This document shows positions 1-6,981 of a stretch of DNA of 7,572 nucleotides, piece by piece. Every line of letters begins with the position of its first letter. Positions within the stretch are counted from its first letter, which is position 1. The stretch lies in NCBI GenBank assembly GCA_934500835.1, contig CAKSTR010000020.1, positions 1-7,572 of the forward strand, read 5' to 3'. This stretch comes from an uncultured Paracoccaceae bacterium. GTDB taxonomy: Bacteria; Pseudomonadota; Alphaproteobacteria; Rhodobacterales; Rhodobacteraceae. Made by a program: the position numbers and the translations under genes. The notes under the pieces are model-generated. The model had not been told where the DNA came from. It searched no databases and saw only the letters and a program-made list of their open reading frames with translations.

Positions 1-37
1 GATCCGGTCAGGTTGATCGTGCCGATGCTGGAGCGGT

Positions 38-1009
38 TCATTGCAACTGACCGGGGCTTTGCGAAGGCGCGGCGTGCCGGCCCGCGCCCTGCAGGGCAGG
101 TTTGATCGCCAATGCCTTTGCCAGGCTAAGGAGTCGTCGAAACGCTGGATTGTCATTTTTAGCGGACCACACTGCCGAGAAGGGAAGAACCTCCCCGAGG
201 ATCGGTCGATAAGCAACGCCGGGAAACTGTGCCACGGTCATGGCTTCGCTCACAAGCGTCAGCCCCCGGCCGAGCGCAACGAGCGGCACAAGGTTGTCCC
301 GGCTGACTTGCTGCATCTGGATCTCGGGGTGCTTTCCGAGACCGGCAAGGCAGCGAACCAGATAATCGTGAATCTCCTGGCCTGGTGCGGTCTCGCTCAC
401 CATGAAAGTTTCTTCGGACAGATCACGCCAGGTCAGCCCCTCACTGCAGGTCAAGCGGTGATCGGATGGCAGAACAGCGAACACGCGCTCGGACCAAAGG
501 AGCTGTCGTTCACAATCGGGCCACTCCCTCGTCCCGGTGACGAAGGCGACATCGAGGTTCAACTGCCGGATCGCCGAAACATGCTCGACGGGATTACCGT
601 CGACCATCTCGATCTCGACCTTGCGGTGACGACGACCATAGGTTCCAAGCAACTCGGCCAGGAAGCCCGAGGCGATCGAGGAGTAAATACCAATCCGTAT
701 TCTCCCCTCTTCAGATCGTCCGACCACCGCGACATCGTGCGCGCCTTCACTGACACTCCTGATCACTTCACGCGCGCGAATAAGAAAGCGCTGGCCAGCA
801 TAGGTTTGCGTGACCCCCGATGTATGTCGGTGGAACAGGGATGCCCCGATATGACCCTCAAGATCGGCGATACACCGGCTGATTGCCGATTGCGACAGGC
901 CGAGAGCCGCCCCCGCCTTGCGGAAACTGCCATGCTCGGCCGCAGCCACGAAATAACGGAGATGGCGAAGCTCGATGACATCACGCTGCCTGACCACGTC
1001 TTCCGTCAT
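38..1009 (-). CDS. LysR-type transcriptional regulator
   Basis: DNA-binding regulator of the LysR family, 323 residues, the usual size. The N-terminal winged helix-turn-helix spans about residues 14-72 (ELRHLRYFVAAAEHGSF, then LSQSAISRCIADLE in the recognition-helix area and LFHR at the wing). An effector-binding domain follows at about 102-295, opening with RIRIGIYSS and containing the conserved-looking DVAFVTG and GRGLTLVSEA segments. Residues from about 300 form an Ala/Pro/Gln-rich tail that looks disordered. The ATG at 1009 is preceded by AGGG at 1017-1020 with a 7-base spacer, which supports this start; a GTG four codons later is possible but less well placed. It is not divergent from any gene in the window, so its target is unknown. 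It could act on the gene beyond position 1 or elsewhere. The family is certain; the ligand is not identifiable. Confidence 0.93.
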   Translation of the reverse strand: MTEDVVRQRDVIELRHLRYFVAAAEHGSFRKAGAALGLSQSAISRCIADLEGHIGASLFHRHTSGVTQTYAGQRFLIRAREVIRSVSEGAHDVAVVGRSEEGRIRIGIYSSIASGFLAELLGTYGRRHRKVEIEMVDGNPVEHVSAIRQLNLDVAFVTGTREWPDCERQLLWSERVFAVLPSDHRLTCSEGLTWRDLSEETFMVSETAPGQEIHDYLVRCLAGLGKHPEIQMQQVSRDNLVPLVALGRGLTLVSEAMTVAQFPGVAYRPILGEVLPFSAVWSAKNDNPAFRRLLSLAKALAIKPALQGAGRHAAPSQSPGQLQ

Positions 1010-1079
1010 GCTGGCACCCTGCCATGCCTAGGAACGTCGAGGCCGGCGCTGCGGCTACCATAAAGGGCCAAACCAGTCA
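1010..1079. other. Short gap upstream of the LysR gene
   Basis: Seventy bases between the remnant frame and the LysR start. It contains the LysR ribosome binding site (AGGG at 1017-1020). I see no convincing sigma-70 promoter and no GC-rich hairpin followed by a T-run on either strand. The LysR promoter may lie further upstream, inside the decayed frame. Confidence 0.4.
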
Positions 1080-1271
1080 TCAGAACGCCGTCCGGAACTC
1101 AAGGCCGAAGATGCCGTCCCTCATAAGCCATGGCGGCAAAGGTTGCGTCATTGCGCTGATAGCGGACATAAGCCCCGAGCGTGGTTCCAAAAGGTCGTCC
1201 TCGAAGTCGCTTACATGGCGGGCCACCCCAGACACCTTCATGCCGAACGCACCGGCCGCGAACATGGGCAT
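1080..1271 (-). pseudogene. Small ORF or decayed gene, barrel-like C-terminus
   Basis: A minus-strand frame opens with ATG at 1271, preceded by GAGG at 1278-1281 with an ideal 6-base spacer, only 14 bases after the permease stop. It runs 63 residues to TGA at 1080 and ends in FGLEFRTAF. A terminal Phe after alternating hydrophobic residues is typical of the last strand of outer-membrane beta-barrels. A GTG at 1289 overlapping the permease stop is an alternative start but has no ribosome binding site. The middle is poor as protein in this frame, while the neighbouring minus frame at about 1102-1191 reads LGAYVRYQRNDATFAAM, much more protein-like. The T4 run at 1189-1192 and the stretch near 1108-1112 are where the frames would cross. 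I infer an outer-membrane gene shortened by deletion and two frameshifts, or alternatively a genuine small protein. No family is recognised with certainty. Confidence 0.3.
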
Positions 1272-1285
1272 AAAAAACCTCAAGC

Positions 1286-2410
1286 TCACCCCGTCACGTT
1301 CATTGAGCGGCGAAACAGCACCAGACTGGCCGCGAAGAAGGCGGCGCCGAGACTGATCATCAGCGCAAGCTGCATCCAGACCGCCGCCAATCCGGCACCA
1401 CGGAAGGCAACCGCCTTAGCGAAGGCGAGGAAGTGGCGCGAAGGCAGCAGCATGGTCAGGCGCCGCACGGCGTCGGGCTGGCTCTCGATGGCGCTGAAGC
1501 CGCCTGACAGCATGATGATGGGGATGATGGTCATCACGATCAGGAGCGCAAACTGCGCCATGGAACGCGCCAGCGTGCCAAGCAGCATCCCGATTGCCGC
1601 CGCTGCCCACAGATAGACCGCCGCCCCCATGACCAGAAGTGGCATCGACCCCGCCACCGGCACGCCGAGGATGCCCTGCACCACCACCAGCAGCGAGCCG
1701 ACAAAGGCCACCAATACGATAAGCATAACCGCCAGCACCTTGGACAGTGCCACCTCGACCGGCGAGAGCGGCATCACCATCAGATGCTCGATGGTGCCGT
1801 GCTCACGCTCGCGTAGCATTGCGGCGCCGGTCAGGACGATGGTCAGCAACGACAGCTGATTGAGCAGCGATGAAAGCGTCTTGAACCAGATCGGATTGCC
1901 GTTTGGGTTGAAGGCGCGGCGCAGTTCAAGATCCAGATCAGGTACGGGCGCGTCGGATCGGCCGGTCAGAAAGACGCGCGATTCGTCAGCTACGATATTG
2001 CGAAGGTAATCGCTGCCAAGCTGCGCCTGCGAGACGGCGGTTGCGTCCGCCAGCAACTGCGCCACCGGCGCGCGGCCCGCGATGGCGTCAGAACCGAAAT
2101 CGGGCGGGAAATTCAGCGTGAACATCACGTCGCCCCGGTCCATCGCCGCCGCCGCCTGATTGGCGTTCATATAGAGGGGGGTCTGGAACCAGGGCGGCAT
2201 CAGGGCACCGGCAATCTGGCGGCTGAGTGGCGAGTTGTCCTCGTCAACGATGGCAATGGAGGCATTGTGCACGGTGTCGCCCGCGCCGCGCGCCTCCATC
2301 ATCACCGCGAAAAAGAACGACCACAGGATCAGCCCCACCATGACCGGATCGCCGAGAGTGCTCTTGATCTCTTTGCCGATTAGCCAGAAGATGTTGAGGA
2401 TGGCGCGCAT
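1286..2410 (-). CDS. yhhJ: ABC-2 type transporter permease, YhhJ-like
   Basis: Integral membrane half of an ABC exporter, 374 residues (E. coli YhhJ is about 375). An N-terminal membrane segment (about 22-39) is followed by a large periplasmic domain (about 40-178, containing VDEDNSPLS and FPPDFG). Five more hydrophobic segments lie near 182-198, 224-250, 255-279, 285-304 and 341-365. The cytoplasmic motif REREHGTIEHLMVMP at 200-214 is typical of ABC-2 permeases. The start is set at 2410, not the upstream ATG at 2506. The 32 extra residues are Cys/Ser/Pro-rich, unlike a permease, and are only the antisense-free overlap with the preceding gene. ATG 2410 follows that gene's TAA by one base and has AGGAG at 2418-2422 with a 7-base spacer. 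It should pair with the permease domain of the upstream RbbA-like protein. Substrate unknown. Confidence 0.93.
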   Translation of the reverse strand: MRAILNIFWLIGKEIKSTLGDPVMVGLILWSFFFAVMMEARGAGDTVHNASIAIVDEDNSPLSRQIAGALMPPWFQTPLYMNANQAAAAMDRGDVMFTLNFPPDFGSDAIAGRAPVAQLLADATAVSQAQLGSDYLRNIVADESRVFLTGRSDAPVPDLDLELRRAFNPNGNPIWFKTLSSLLNQLSLLTIVLTGAAMLREREHGTIEHLMVMPLSPVEVALSKVLAVMLIVLVAFVGSLLVVVQGILGVPVAGSMPLLVMGAAVYLWAAAAIGMLLGTLARSMAQFALLIVMTIIPIIMLSGGFSAIESQPDAVRRLTMLLPSRHFLAFAKAVAFRGAGLAAVWMQLALMISLGAAFFAASLVLFRRSMNVTG

Positions 2411-2411
2411 C

Positions 2412-5141
2412 TTACCGCTCCTGCTTGCGCAGCAACAGGATGGCGATGGCGGTGAACGCTGGTCCGAACAGCGCCAGTCGCCACAGCGCATCGCCAAGGT
2501 CGGCAAGGCTCATACCCTTGGTGAAGCTGCCGACACTGACCATCATGTACCATGTGGTCGGCCATAGGTAACCGATGGTCTGTGCCGGCCCTTCAAGCGA
2601 AGAGACTGGCACCATCATGCCCGAGAACTGCATCGTTGGCATGACCGACAGAACTGCGGCAGCGAAGGCTGCCGTCACCTGTGTGCCCGCGATCATCGAG
2701 ATCATCAGTCCCCAGCCGGTCGCCGCCAGCGCATAGACCAGTGTGGCCAGGACCAGCACCATTGGACTGCCTTTCAGCGGCACCCCCAGCACCACCACCA
2801 CGAGCACAGTCAGAATGGCAAAGTTCATCAGCGTGATACCGACATAGACCAGTTGCTTGCCGATCAGGAACTCGGCCCTCCCGGTCGGCGTGACATAGAA
2901 ATTGGTGATGGTGCCGATTTCCTTTTCCCGTGCCACGCTGACCGCCATCAGGATCGCCGGAAACAGCAAGAGCAGCATCGGTGGGATGGTCGGGCCGATG
3001 GCCGGCAAGCTCTCCATCGCCGGGTTGTAGCGAAAGCGCGGCTCCATCTGCACGGCTGGCGTCACCAAGGCCGGGCCTGTCGGCAATGCTGCTCCCGCCA
3101 TCTGGTTGGCGCCGGTCACATAGCTTTCCACGGTGCCCGCACGGCTGGTGTCGGTGCCGTCGATGGTGGCGGCAATGCTGGTCCCATGGCCTTCACGCAG
3201 GTTGGCGCCGAAGTCGGGTGGGATCTCGACCGCCAGTGTTAGCTCGCCGCTGGCAAGGCGCTCGCGCAGCGCGTCCACGTCCTGCAGATCGGCATGGCGG
3301 ACAAACCAGCCCGAATCCTCAAACGCGGATATCCATGCGCGACTTTCCGGGCTACGGTCATGGTCCAGCACCGCGAAGGGGATGTCGCGCACGTCCTGCG
3401 AGATGCCGAAGGACATGATCAGCAGCAACACCGCACTGCCCAGAAAGGCGAAAACCAGCCGCACCGGATCGCGGCGCACCTGCATTGCCTCGCGCGCGGT
3501 ATAGGCCAGCATCCGGCTGAGGCTGAAGCCGGTGGCATCGACAGGCGGGGCCGGCTCGCTTGCCAGCCCCTCGGCCACCGGCGCCTCGGGCGGGATGGCA
3601 GTGGAAATATAGTGGATGAAGGCTTGTTCCAGATCGGCTGTGCTGCTTTGTGCGACGATGCCCTGCGGCGTGTCAGTGATCAGGACACGGCCGGCATGCA
3701 TCAGTGACATGCGGTCACAACGCAGCGCCTCATCCATGAAATGGGTTGAAATGAAGATCGTCACCCGGTCCTTGCGCGACAGCTCCATCAGCAATTGCCA
3801 GAAATCATCGCGGGCCTGCGGATCCACGCCCGAAGTCGGCTCGTCCAGGATCAGAATTTCCGGTGAATGGATGACGGCAACTGCCAGCGACAGCCGTTGC
3901 CGCAGCCCCAGCGGCAAGCTGCCCGCAGGCTGGTCAAGGTAATCCGTCAGACCGAAGCGGGCGACCAGATCATCAATGCGGGTGCGCGCCAGTTCGCGGG
4001 GCAGATGGAACAGTCGCGCGTGCAGGACCAGATTCTCGCGCACGCTGAGTTCGCCATAAAGCGAAAACGCCTGTGTCATGAAACCGACGCGGGCGCGGGC
4101 ATCCATGCCCTGCTCGGCGATGGGGCGGCCGAAGATCCAGGCCTTGCCCTCGCTGGGTTGCAAGAGGCCGGTCAGCATCTTCATGGTCGTGGTCTTGCCG
4201 CAACCGTTCGAGCCGAGAAAGCCGAAAATCTCCCCGCGCGGAATGTCGAAGCTGACGTTGTCGACAGCGGTGAAATCGCCGAAACGCCGGGTCAGGCCGC
4301 GCGCCTTGATAGCGATGTCTCCATCCGGTGAGGGAGAGGGTGCCGCGGGCGAAATCACCGACGTATCTGCTGCGCCGTCATCCGCCCCGCCCGTGCGCCG
4401 CAGCAGGCTGACATAGGCATCCCCAACCGATCCGGTGCCGGTCCGCTCCATCAGCGCCTGCGGCGAGCCTTCTGCCAGAACATGACCGTCGTTCATCGCC
4501 ACCAGGTGATCGAACAGCGCCGCTTCCTCCATATAGGCGGTCGAGACCAGCACGCTCATTTGCGGACGGTCCCTGCGAATGGCTTCGATCAGATCCCAGA
4601 ACTGGCGGCGCGACAGCGGATCGACGCCGGTTGTCGGCTCGTCCAGCAACAGGAAGTCCGGGTCATGGATCAGCGCCGCGCAAAGCCCTGTCTTCTGCTT
4701 CATCCCCCCCGAGAGTTTGCCGGCGGGTCGCTCGAGAAAGGGAAACAGCCCGGTCGCCCGCGTCAGGCGCGCGATCCTTGCCGACCGATCGGCCCGGCCG
4801 AGGCCGAACAGCTTGCCGAAGAACTCCAGATTCTCGCGCACCGAAAGATCGTGGTAGAGGTTCTTGCCCAAGCCCTGCGGCATGAAGGCCAGTCGGTTGC
4901 CGACCGCGTTGCGGTGGCGCGCGCTGCCCATGGCGCCACCAAGGCAGGTGATGCCGCCCTCCTGAAGGCGCTTGGCGCCAGCAACGAGCCCCATCAGCGT
5001 CGATTTGCCGACCCCGTCGGGGCCGATCAGCCCGACCATCCGCCCGGCGGGCAGGTCAAGCGAGACATCCGCAAGCGCCAGCACCTTGCCATAGCGATGC
5101 GTAACACCCTCCAGCCGGGCGACGGGTTCGGGCGTTGTCAT
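2412..5141 (-). CDS. rbbA: RbbA-like fusion: two ABC ATPase domains plus ABC-2 permease
   Basis: A 909-residue fusion; E. coli RbbA (YhiH) has the same order and about 911 residues. ATPase domain 1 (about 6-245) has Walker A GPDGVGKST (40-48), Q-loop Gln89, signature LSGGMKQ (143-149) and Walker B LLLDEP (164-169). Its switch position reads STA (Ala202) instead of STH. An Ala/Pro/Ser linker (about 250-275) leads to domain 2 (about 276-510). This has Walker A GSNGCGKTT (310-318), Gln357, an altered signature LPLGLRQ (409-415), Walker B LILDEP (430-435) and an intact switch His467. The permease half (about 540-909) has a first membrane helix near 562-580, a large periplasmic loop and five further helices, with REKEIGTITNFYVTP at 738-752. 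Its ATG forms ATGA with the adaptor stop and lacks a clear ribosome binding site, so coupling is likely. E. coli RbbA is reported to bind ribosomes, but the context here favours export. Confidence 0.95.
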   Translation of the reverse strand: MTTPEPVARLEGVTHRYGKVLALADVSLDLPAGRMVGLIGPDGVGKSTLMGLVAGAKRLQEGGITCLGGAMGSARHRNAVGNRLAFMPQGLGKNLYHDLSVRENLEFFGKLFGLGRADRSARIARLTRATGLFPFLERPAGKLSGGMKQKTGLCAALIHDPDFLLLDEPTTGVDPLSRRQFWDLIEAIRRDRPQMSVLVSTAYMEEAALFDHLVAMNDGHVLAEGSPQALMERTGTGSVGDAYVSLLRRTGGADDGAADTSVISPAAPSPSPDGDIAIKARGLTRRFGDFTAVDNVSFDIPRGEIFGFLGSNGCGKTTTMKMLTGLLQPSEGKAWIFGRPIAEQGMDARARVGFMTQAFSLYGELSVRENLVLHARLFHLPRELARTRIDDLVARFGLTDYLDQPAGSLPLGLRQRLSLAVAVIHSPEILILDEPTSGVDPQARDDFWQLLMELSRKDRVTIFISTHFMDEALRCDRMSLMHAGRVLITDTPQGIVAQSSTADLEQAFIHYISTAIPPEAPVAEGLASEPAPPVDATGFSLSRMLAYTAREAMQVRRDPVRLVFAFLGSAVLLLIMSFGISQDVRDIPFAVLDHDRSPESRAWISAFEDSGWFVRHADLQDVDALRERLASGELTLAVEIPPDFGANLREGHGTSIAATIDGTDTSRAGTVESYVTGANQMAGAALPTGPALVTPAVQMEPRFRYNPAMESLPAIGPTIPPMLLLLFPAILMAVSVAREKEIGTITNFYVTPTGRAEFLIGKQLVYVGITLMNFAILTVLVVVVLGVPLKGSPMVLVLATLVYALAATGWGLMISMIAGTQVTAAFAAAVLSVMPTMQFSGMMVPVSSLEGPAQTIGYLWPTTWYMMVSVGSFTKGMSLADLGDALWRLALFGPAFTAIAILLLRKQER
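2418..2422 (-). promoter_or_regulatory. Ribosome binding site deciding the yhhJ start
   Basis: AGGAG on the minus strand, 7 bases before ATG 2410 and lying inside the last codons of the upstream fusion gene. It fixes the start at 2410 and implies reinitiation or coupling across the 1-base gap between TAA and ATG. Confidence 0.8.
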
Positions 5142-6166
5142 GGCGTGTCTGCGCCGGCTGTCGCGGGCAGGTCGATCAACGGTGGCGTCAGGCCGACGGG
5201 CCAGCTTGGCAGGTGGCCATCCGGATCGGCCAACCGCACCCAGACCACGCCGCGCACGCCGGTCTTGACCTGATCTGCGCGCGCCTCGACCAGTTCAGGC
5301 GGCACCCGCACCCGGATACGAAACATCAGGTTTTCGCGCTCGGTCAGGGTCTCGACCTGTTTGGGGGTGAACTGGGCCTGCGGCGAGACGAACATCACCT
5401 GCGCCGGCATCGCGCGATCAGGCATGATGTCGGCCACGATCCGCGCCTCGTCACCGAGTACCACCCTTGGTGCGTCAGCGGCGGGCAGGAAAAATTCCAT
5501 ATAGACATCTTCGAGACTGGCCAGCGTCAGGATATTGCCGCCGGCGCCGATGATCTCGCCCGGCTGGGCCAGCCGGTAAAGCACCCGTCCCGCTCCCTCG
5601 GCATGCAGCGTGGCATCTGCGATCCTGGCCGCGATCTCGTCGCGGGCTGCGGCCTCGGCATCGACACTGCGTTCCCGTGACCGAAGCGTTGCATGGGCCG
5701 CCGCAAGTCCGGCTTCGGCGACACTGACCTCGGTGCGCTTGATGTCCAGATTGGCTTGCGAGGTAATATCGCGGCTGGCCAACCGCTCGGTGCGGGTCGC
5801 CTCGCTCTCTGCCAGCGCCAGCCGCGCCTTGGCCTCGTCCACTTGAGCTGAGGCTACCCCGACGGCGGCATGGGCGCTCTCCACGGCTGCCTCGGCGCGG
5901 GCCAGTTGTGCGCGCAGTTCTGCCGTATCCATCACCACCAGCACGTCGCCTTTGCTGACCCGGTCTCCCTCGCGCACGCGGATTTCCGCGATGCGCCCCG
6001 CCAGTCGCGGCGAAATGTCGATCAGATCGGCCTCGATGCGGCCGTTGCCGCGCGAAAATCCATCCGGTGGCAGGTCGGAGGGTTTCAACAGCACCGTCCA
6101 GGCGCCAAAGCCCATCAGCCCGGCCAGCGCAATGGCAAGGATGATCATGGAAACACGGCGGGTCAT
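5138..6166 (-). CDS. HlyD-family periplasmic adaptor (membrane fusion protein)
   Basis: Periplasmic adaptor of an ABC efflux system, 342 residues, comparable to E. coli YhiI (about 355) and YbhG (about 332). A short basic start and one membrane anchor (about 7-27) place the rest in the periplasm. The first half of the biotinyl-lipoyl domain is at about 42-80 (GRIEADLIDISPRLAGRI, VREGDRVSKGDVL). An Ala/Glu/Arg-rich coiled-coil hairpin spans about 83-185. The second lipoyl half follows with GRVLYRLAQPGE at 193-204. The beta-barrel segment is at about 220-310 and includes SPQAQFTPKQVETL, a stretch characteristic of the YhiI/YbhG subgroup. The ATG at 6166 forms ATGA with the TetR stop and has GAGGT at 6173-6177 with 6-base spacing. 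It would link the two permease halves to an outer-membrane channel; no such channel gene is intact in the window. Confidence 0.94.
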   Translation of the reverse strand: MTRRVSMIILAIALAGLMGFGAWTVLLKPSDLPPDGFSRGNGRIEADLIDISPRLAGRIAEIRVREGDRVSKGDVLVVMDTAELRAQLARAEAAVESAHAAVGVASAQVDEAKARLALAESEATRTERLASRDITSQANLDIKRTEVSVAEAGLAAAHATLRSRERSVDAEAAARDEIAARIADATLHAEGAGRVLYRLAQPGEIIGAGGNILTLASLEDVYMEFFLPAADAPRVVLGDEARIVADIMPDRAMPAQVMFVSPQAQFTPKQVETLTERENLMFRIRVRVPPELVEARADQVKTGVRGVVWVRLADPDGHLPSWPVGLTPPLIDLPATAGADTP

Positions 6167-6810
6167 GGTGTGACCTCGTTGCAGTCGTCGGCGTTACCGG
6201 TCGGTGGGTTGGCGCTACCCAGGACGCCCGTGCGATAGATTACGAAAACTCGCAACGCATCGGCGCGCATCCGGGTCACGTCGCCATGCAACAAAAGCTG
6301 CACGACAAGACCCTGGATCATGCCCAAATAAAGCGTGGCTGCGGCCTCGATATCCAGCTCCCGGCTCAGCGCGCCTTCTGCCACGCCCGCCGACAGGATG
6401 CGGTGCAGCCGCGTGGCGTAGTTTTCAAGCAGCACGCGCGCCATCCGTTTCGCCGCCGTATCACTGTTGCGCTGAAGCTGACCGAAGATCATCCGCGGCA
6501 CACCGGGATGTTCGGCGATGAAGTCGATATGGCCCAGAAACATTGCCTCGAGGGCGGCCATGGGTTCGGCCTGCGCGCCCGCCAGCCGATCGATGCGCGC
6601 CAGCAGCCGGTCGGCCACCCACTCCATCGTCCCCAGCCAGAGCGCTTCCTTGTTCGGGAAGTGCTTGAACAGCGCCCCCTGCGTCATGCGCATATGTGCG
6701 GCAACCTCGGTGGTGGTGATGGTTTCCGGATTGGCGTGCGCTGCCAGTTCCACGACCGCCTCGACCGCCTCGGCGCGACGCTGCTCGGCGGGCAGATATT
6801 TTGCACGCAT
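6163..6810 (-). CDS. TetR/AcrR-family transcriptional repressor
   Basis: One-component regulator of 215 residues, typical for the family. The helix-turn-helix is at about 31-58 (ITTTEVAAHM, MTQGALFKHFPNKEALW), with the strongly conserved Phe-Lys-His-Phe in place of the usual Leu-Tyr-x-His-Phe. The remaining helices (about 62-195) form the ligand-binding and dimer domain. The start at 6810 has GAGGG at 6817-6821 with a 6-base spacer. It is the first gene of the efflux operon, so it very probably represses its own promoter and with it the transporter, releasing DNA when the transporter's substrate or a related compound binds. The arrangement resembles E. coli cecR upstream of ybhGFSR. The ligand cannot be inferred. 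The divergent secreted-protein gene may also be under its control. Confidence 0.94.
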   Translation of the reverse strand: MRAKYLPAEQRRAEAVEAVVELAAHANPETITTTEVAAHMRMTQGALFKHFPNKEALWLGTMEWVADRLLARIDRLAGAQAEPMAALEAMFLGHIDFIAEHPGVPRMIFGQLQRNSDTAAKRMARVLLENYATRLHRILSAGVAEGALSRELDIEAAATLYLGMIQGLVVQLLLHGDVTRMRADALRVFVIYRTGVLGSANPPTGNADDCNEVTP

Positions 6811-6838
6811 GATATGCCCTCGGATAAGCGTGTTTGAT

Positions 6839-6858
6839 GAAAGTATGTGTTCACTTCC
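6839..6858. promoter_or_regulatory. Candidate TetR operator (imperfect inverted repeat)
   Basis: On the minus strand GGAAGT and ACTTTC flank 8 bases. The arms are complementary at five of six positions, giving a 20-base imperfect palindrome that overlaps and follows the proposed -10 box of the TetR operon. Size and position suit a TetR-family operator, but short palindromes of this quality occur by chance. Confidence 0.3.
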
Positions 6859-6883
6859 TATGAGTTTGTAGATGACTCGTCAA
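6855..6883 (-). promoter_or_regulatory. Candidate promoter of the tetR-hlyD-rbbA-yhhJ operon
   Basis: The minus strand carries TTGACG (6878-6883), a near-consensus -35 box. After 17 bases comes TAGGAA (6855-6860), a weak -10 box matching only three of six consensus bases. It sits about 45-70 bases upstream of the TetR start. A 4-base-arm palindrome TGAC-GA-GTCA overlaps the -35 box. Spacing is good but the -10 is poor. Confidence 0.35.
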
Positions 6884-6907
6884 TGGGAAAATCTGGTGAA
6901 GTAACCA

Positions 6908-6936
6908 TTGGCCATCCAGGATTCGCATGATAAATG
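6908..6936 (+). promoter_or_regulatory. Weak candidate promoter for the secreted-protein gene
   Basis: TTGGCC (6908-6913) followed after 17 bases by TAAATG (6931-6936), or after 15 bases by GATAAA. This is the most AT-rich part of the divergent region and is correctly placed, but the boxes match consensus poorly. Confidence 0.2.
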
Positions 6937-6981
6937 AATAGAAGTAATTGATCGCTTGATTCTTGAATGTGGAGATGCGCG

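Larger units (their letters stand above)
6811..6981. other. Divergent intergenic region
   Basis: The 171 bases between the TetR start and the secreted-protein start are visibly more AT-rich than the flanking genes and hold all candidate promoter and operator elements of the window. Three loosely spaced TTGAT/TTGAA words (6948, 6956, 6963) precede the secreted-protein gene. No hairpin terminator is present. Confidence 0.6.

Noticed and set aside
41..1063. Plus-strand open frame of 340 codons opposite the LysR gene
   Set aside because: The minus strand encodes a full LysR protein with every expected domain. The plus frame has no recognisable domain and reflects the scarcity of stop codons opposite GC-rich genes.
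1266..1300. T6 run on the minus strand after the permease stop as a rho-independent terminator
   Set aside because: No GC-rich stem precedes the T-run, and GAGG plus the T-run fits better as a ribosome binding site and spacer before ATG 1271.
2411..2506. Upstream ATG at 2506 as the start of the YhhJ-like permease
   Set aside because: It adds 32 Cys/Ser/Pro-rich residues lying wholly within the preceding gene. ATG 2410 has AGGAG at ideal spacing and gives the family's usual length and N-terminus.
5003..5030. Walker A of ATPase domain 1 (GPDGVGKST) considered degenerate because Asp replaces the common Asn
   Set aside because: The essential Gly-x-Gly-Lys-Ser/Thr core is intact; the Asp at that position is tolerated in the family and is not evidence of inactivity.
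4482..5273. Plus-strand open frame of 263 codons opposite the first ATPase domain
   Set aside because: Lies antisense to well-conserved Walker A, signature and Walker B sequence, is rich in His/Gln/Arg without domain features, and spans a gene junction of the real operon.
6286..6837. Plus-strand open frame of 183 codons opposite the TetR gene
   Set aside because: Antisense to a clear TetR protein; its sequence shows no family resemblance and it has no convincing ribosome binding site.
6948..6967. Three TTGAT/TTGAA words as a direct-repeat binding array
   Set aside because: Five-base words at uneven 8- and 7-base spacing in AT-rich sequence are within chance expectation.
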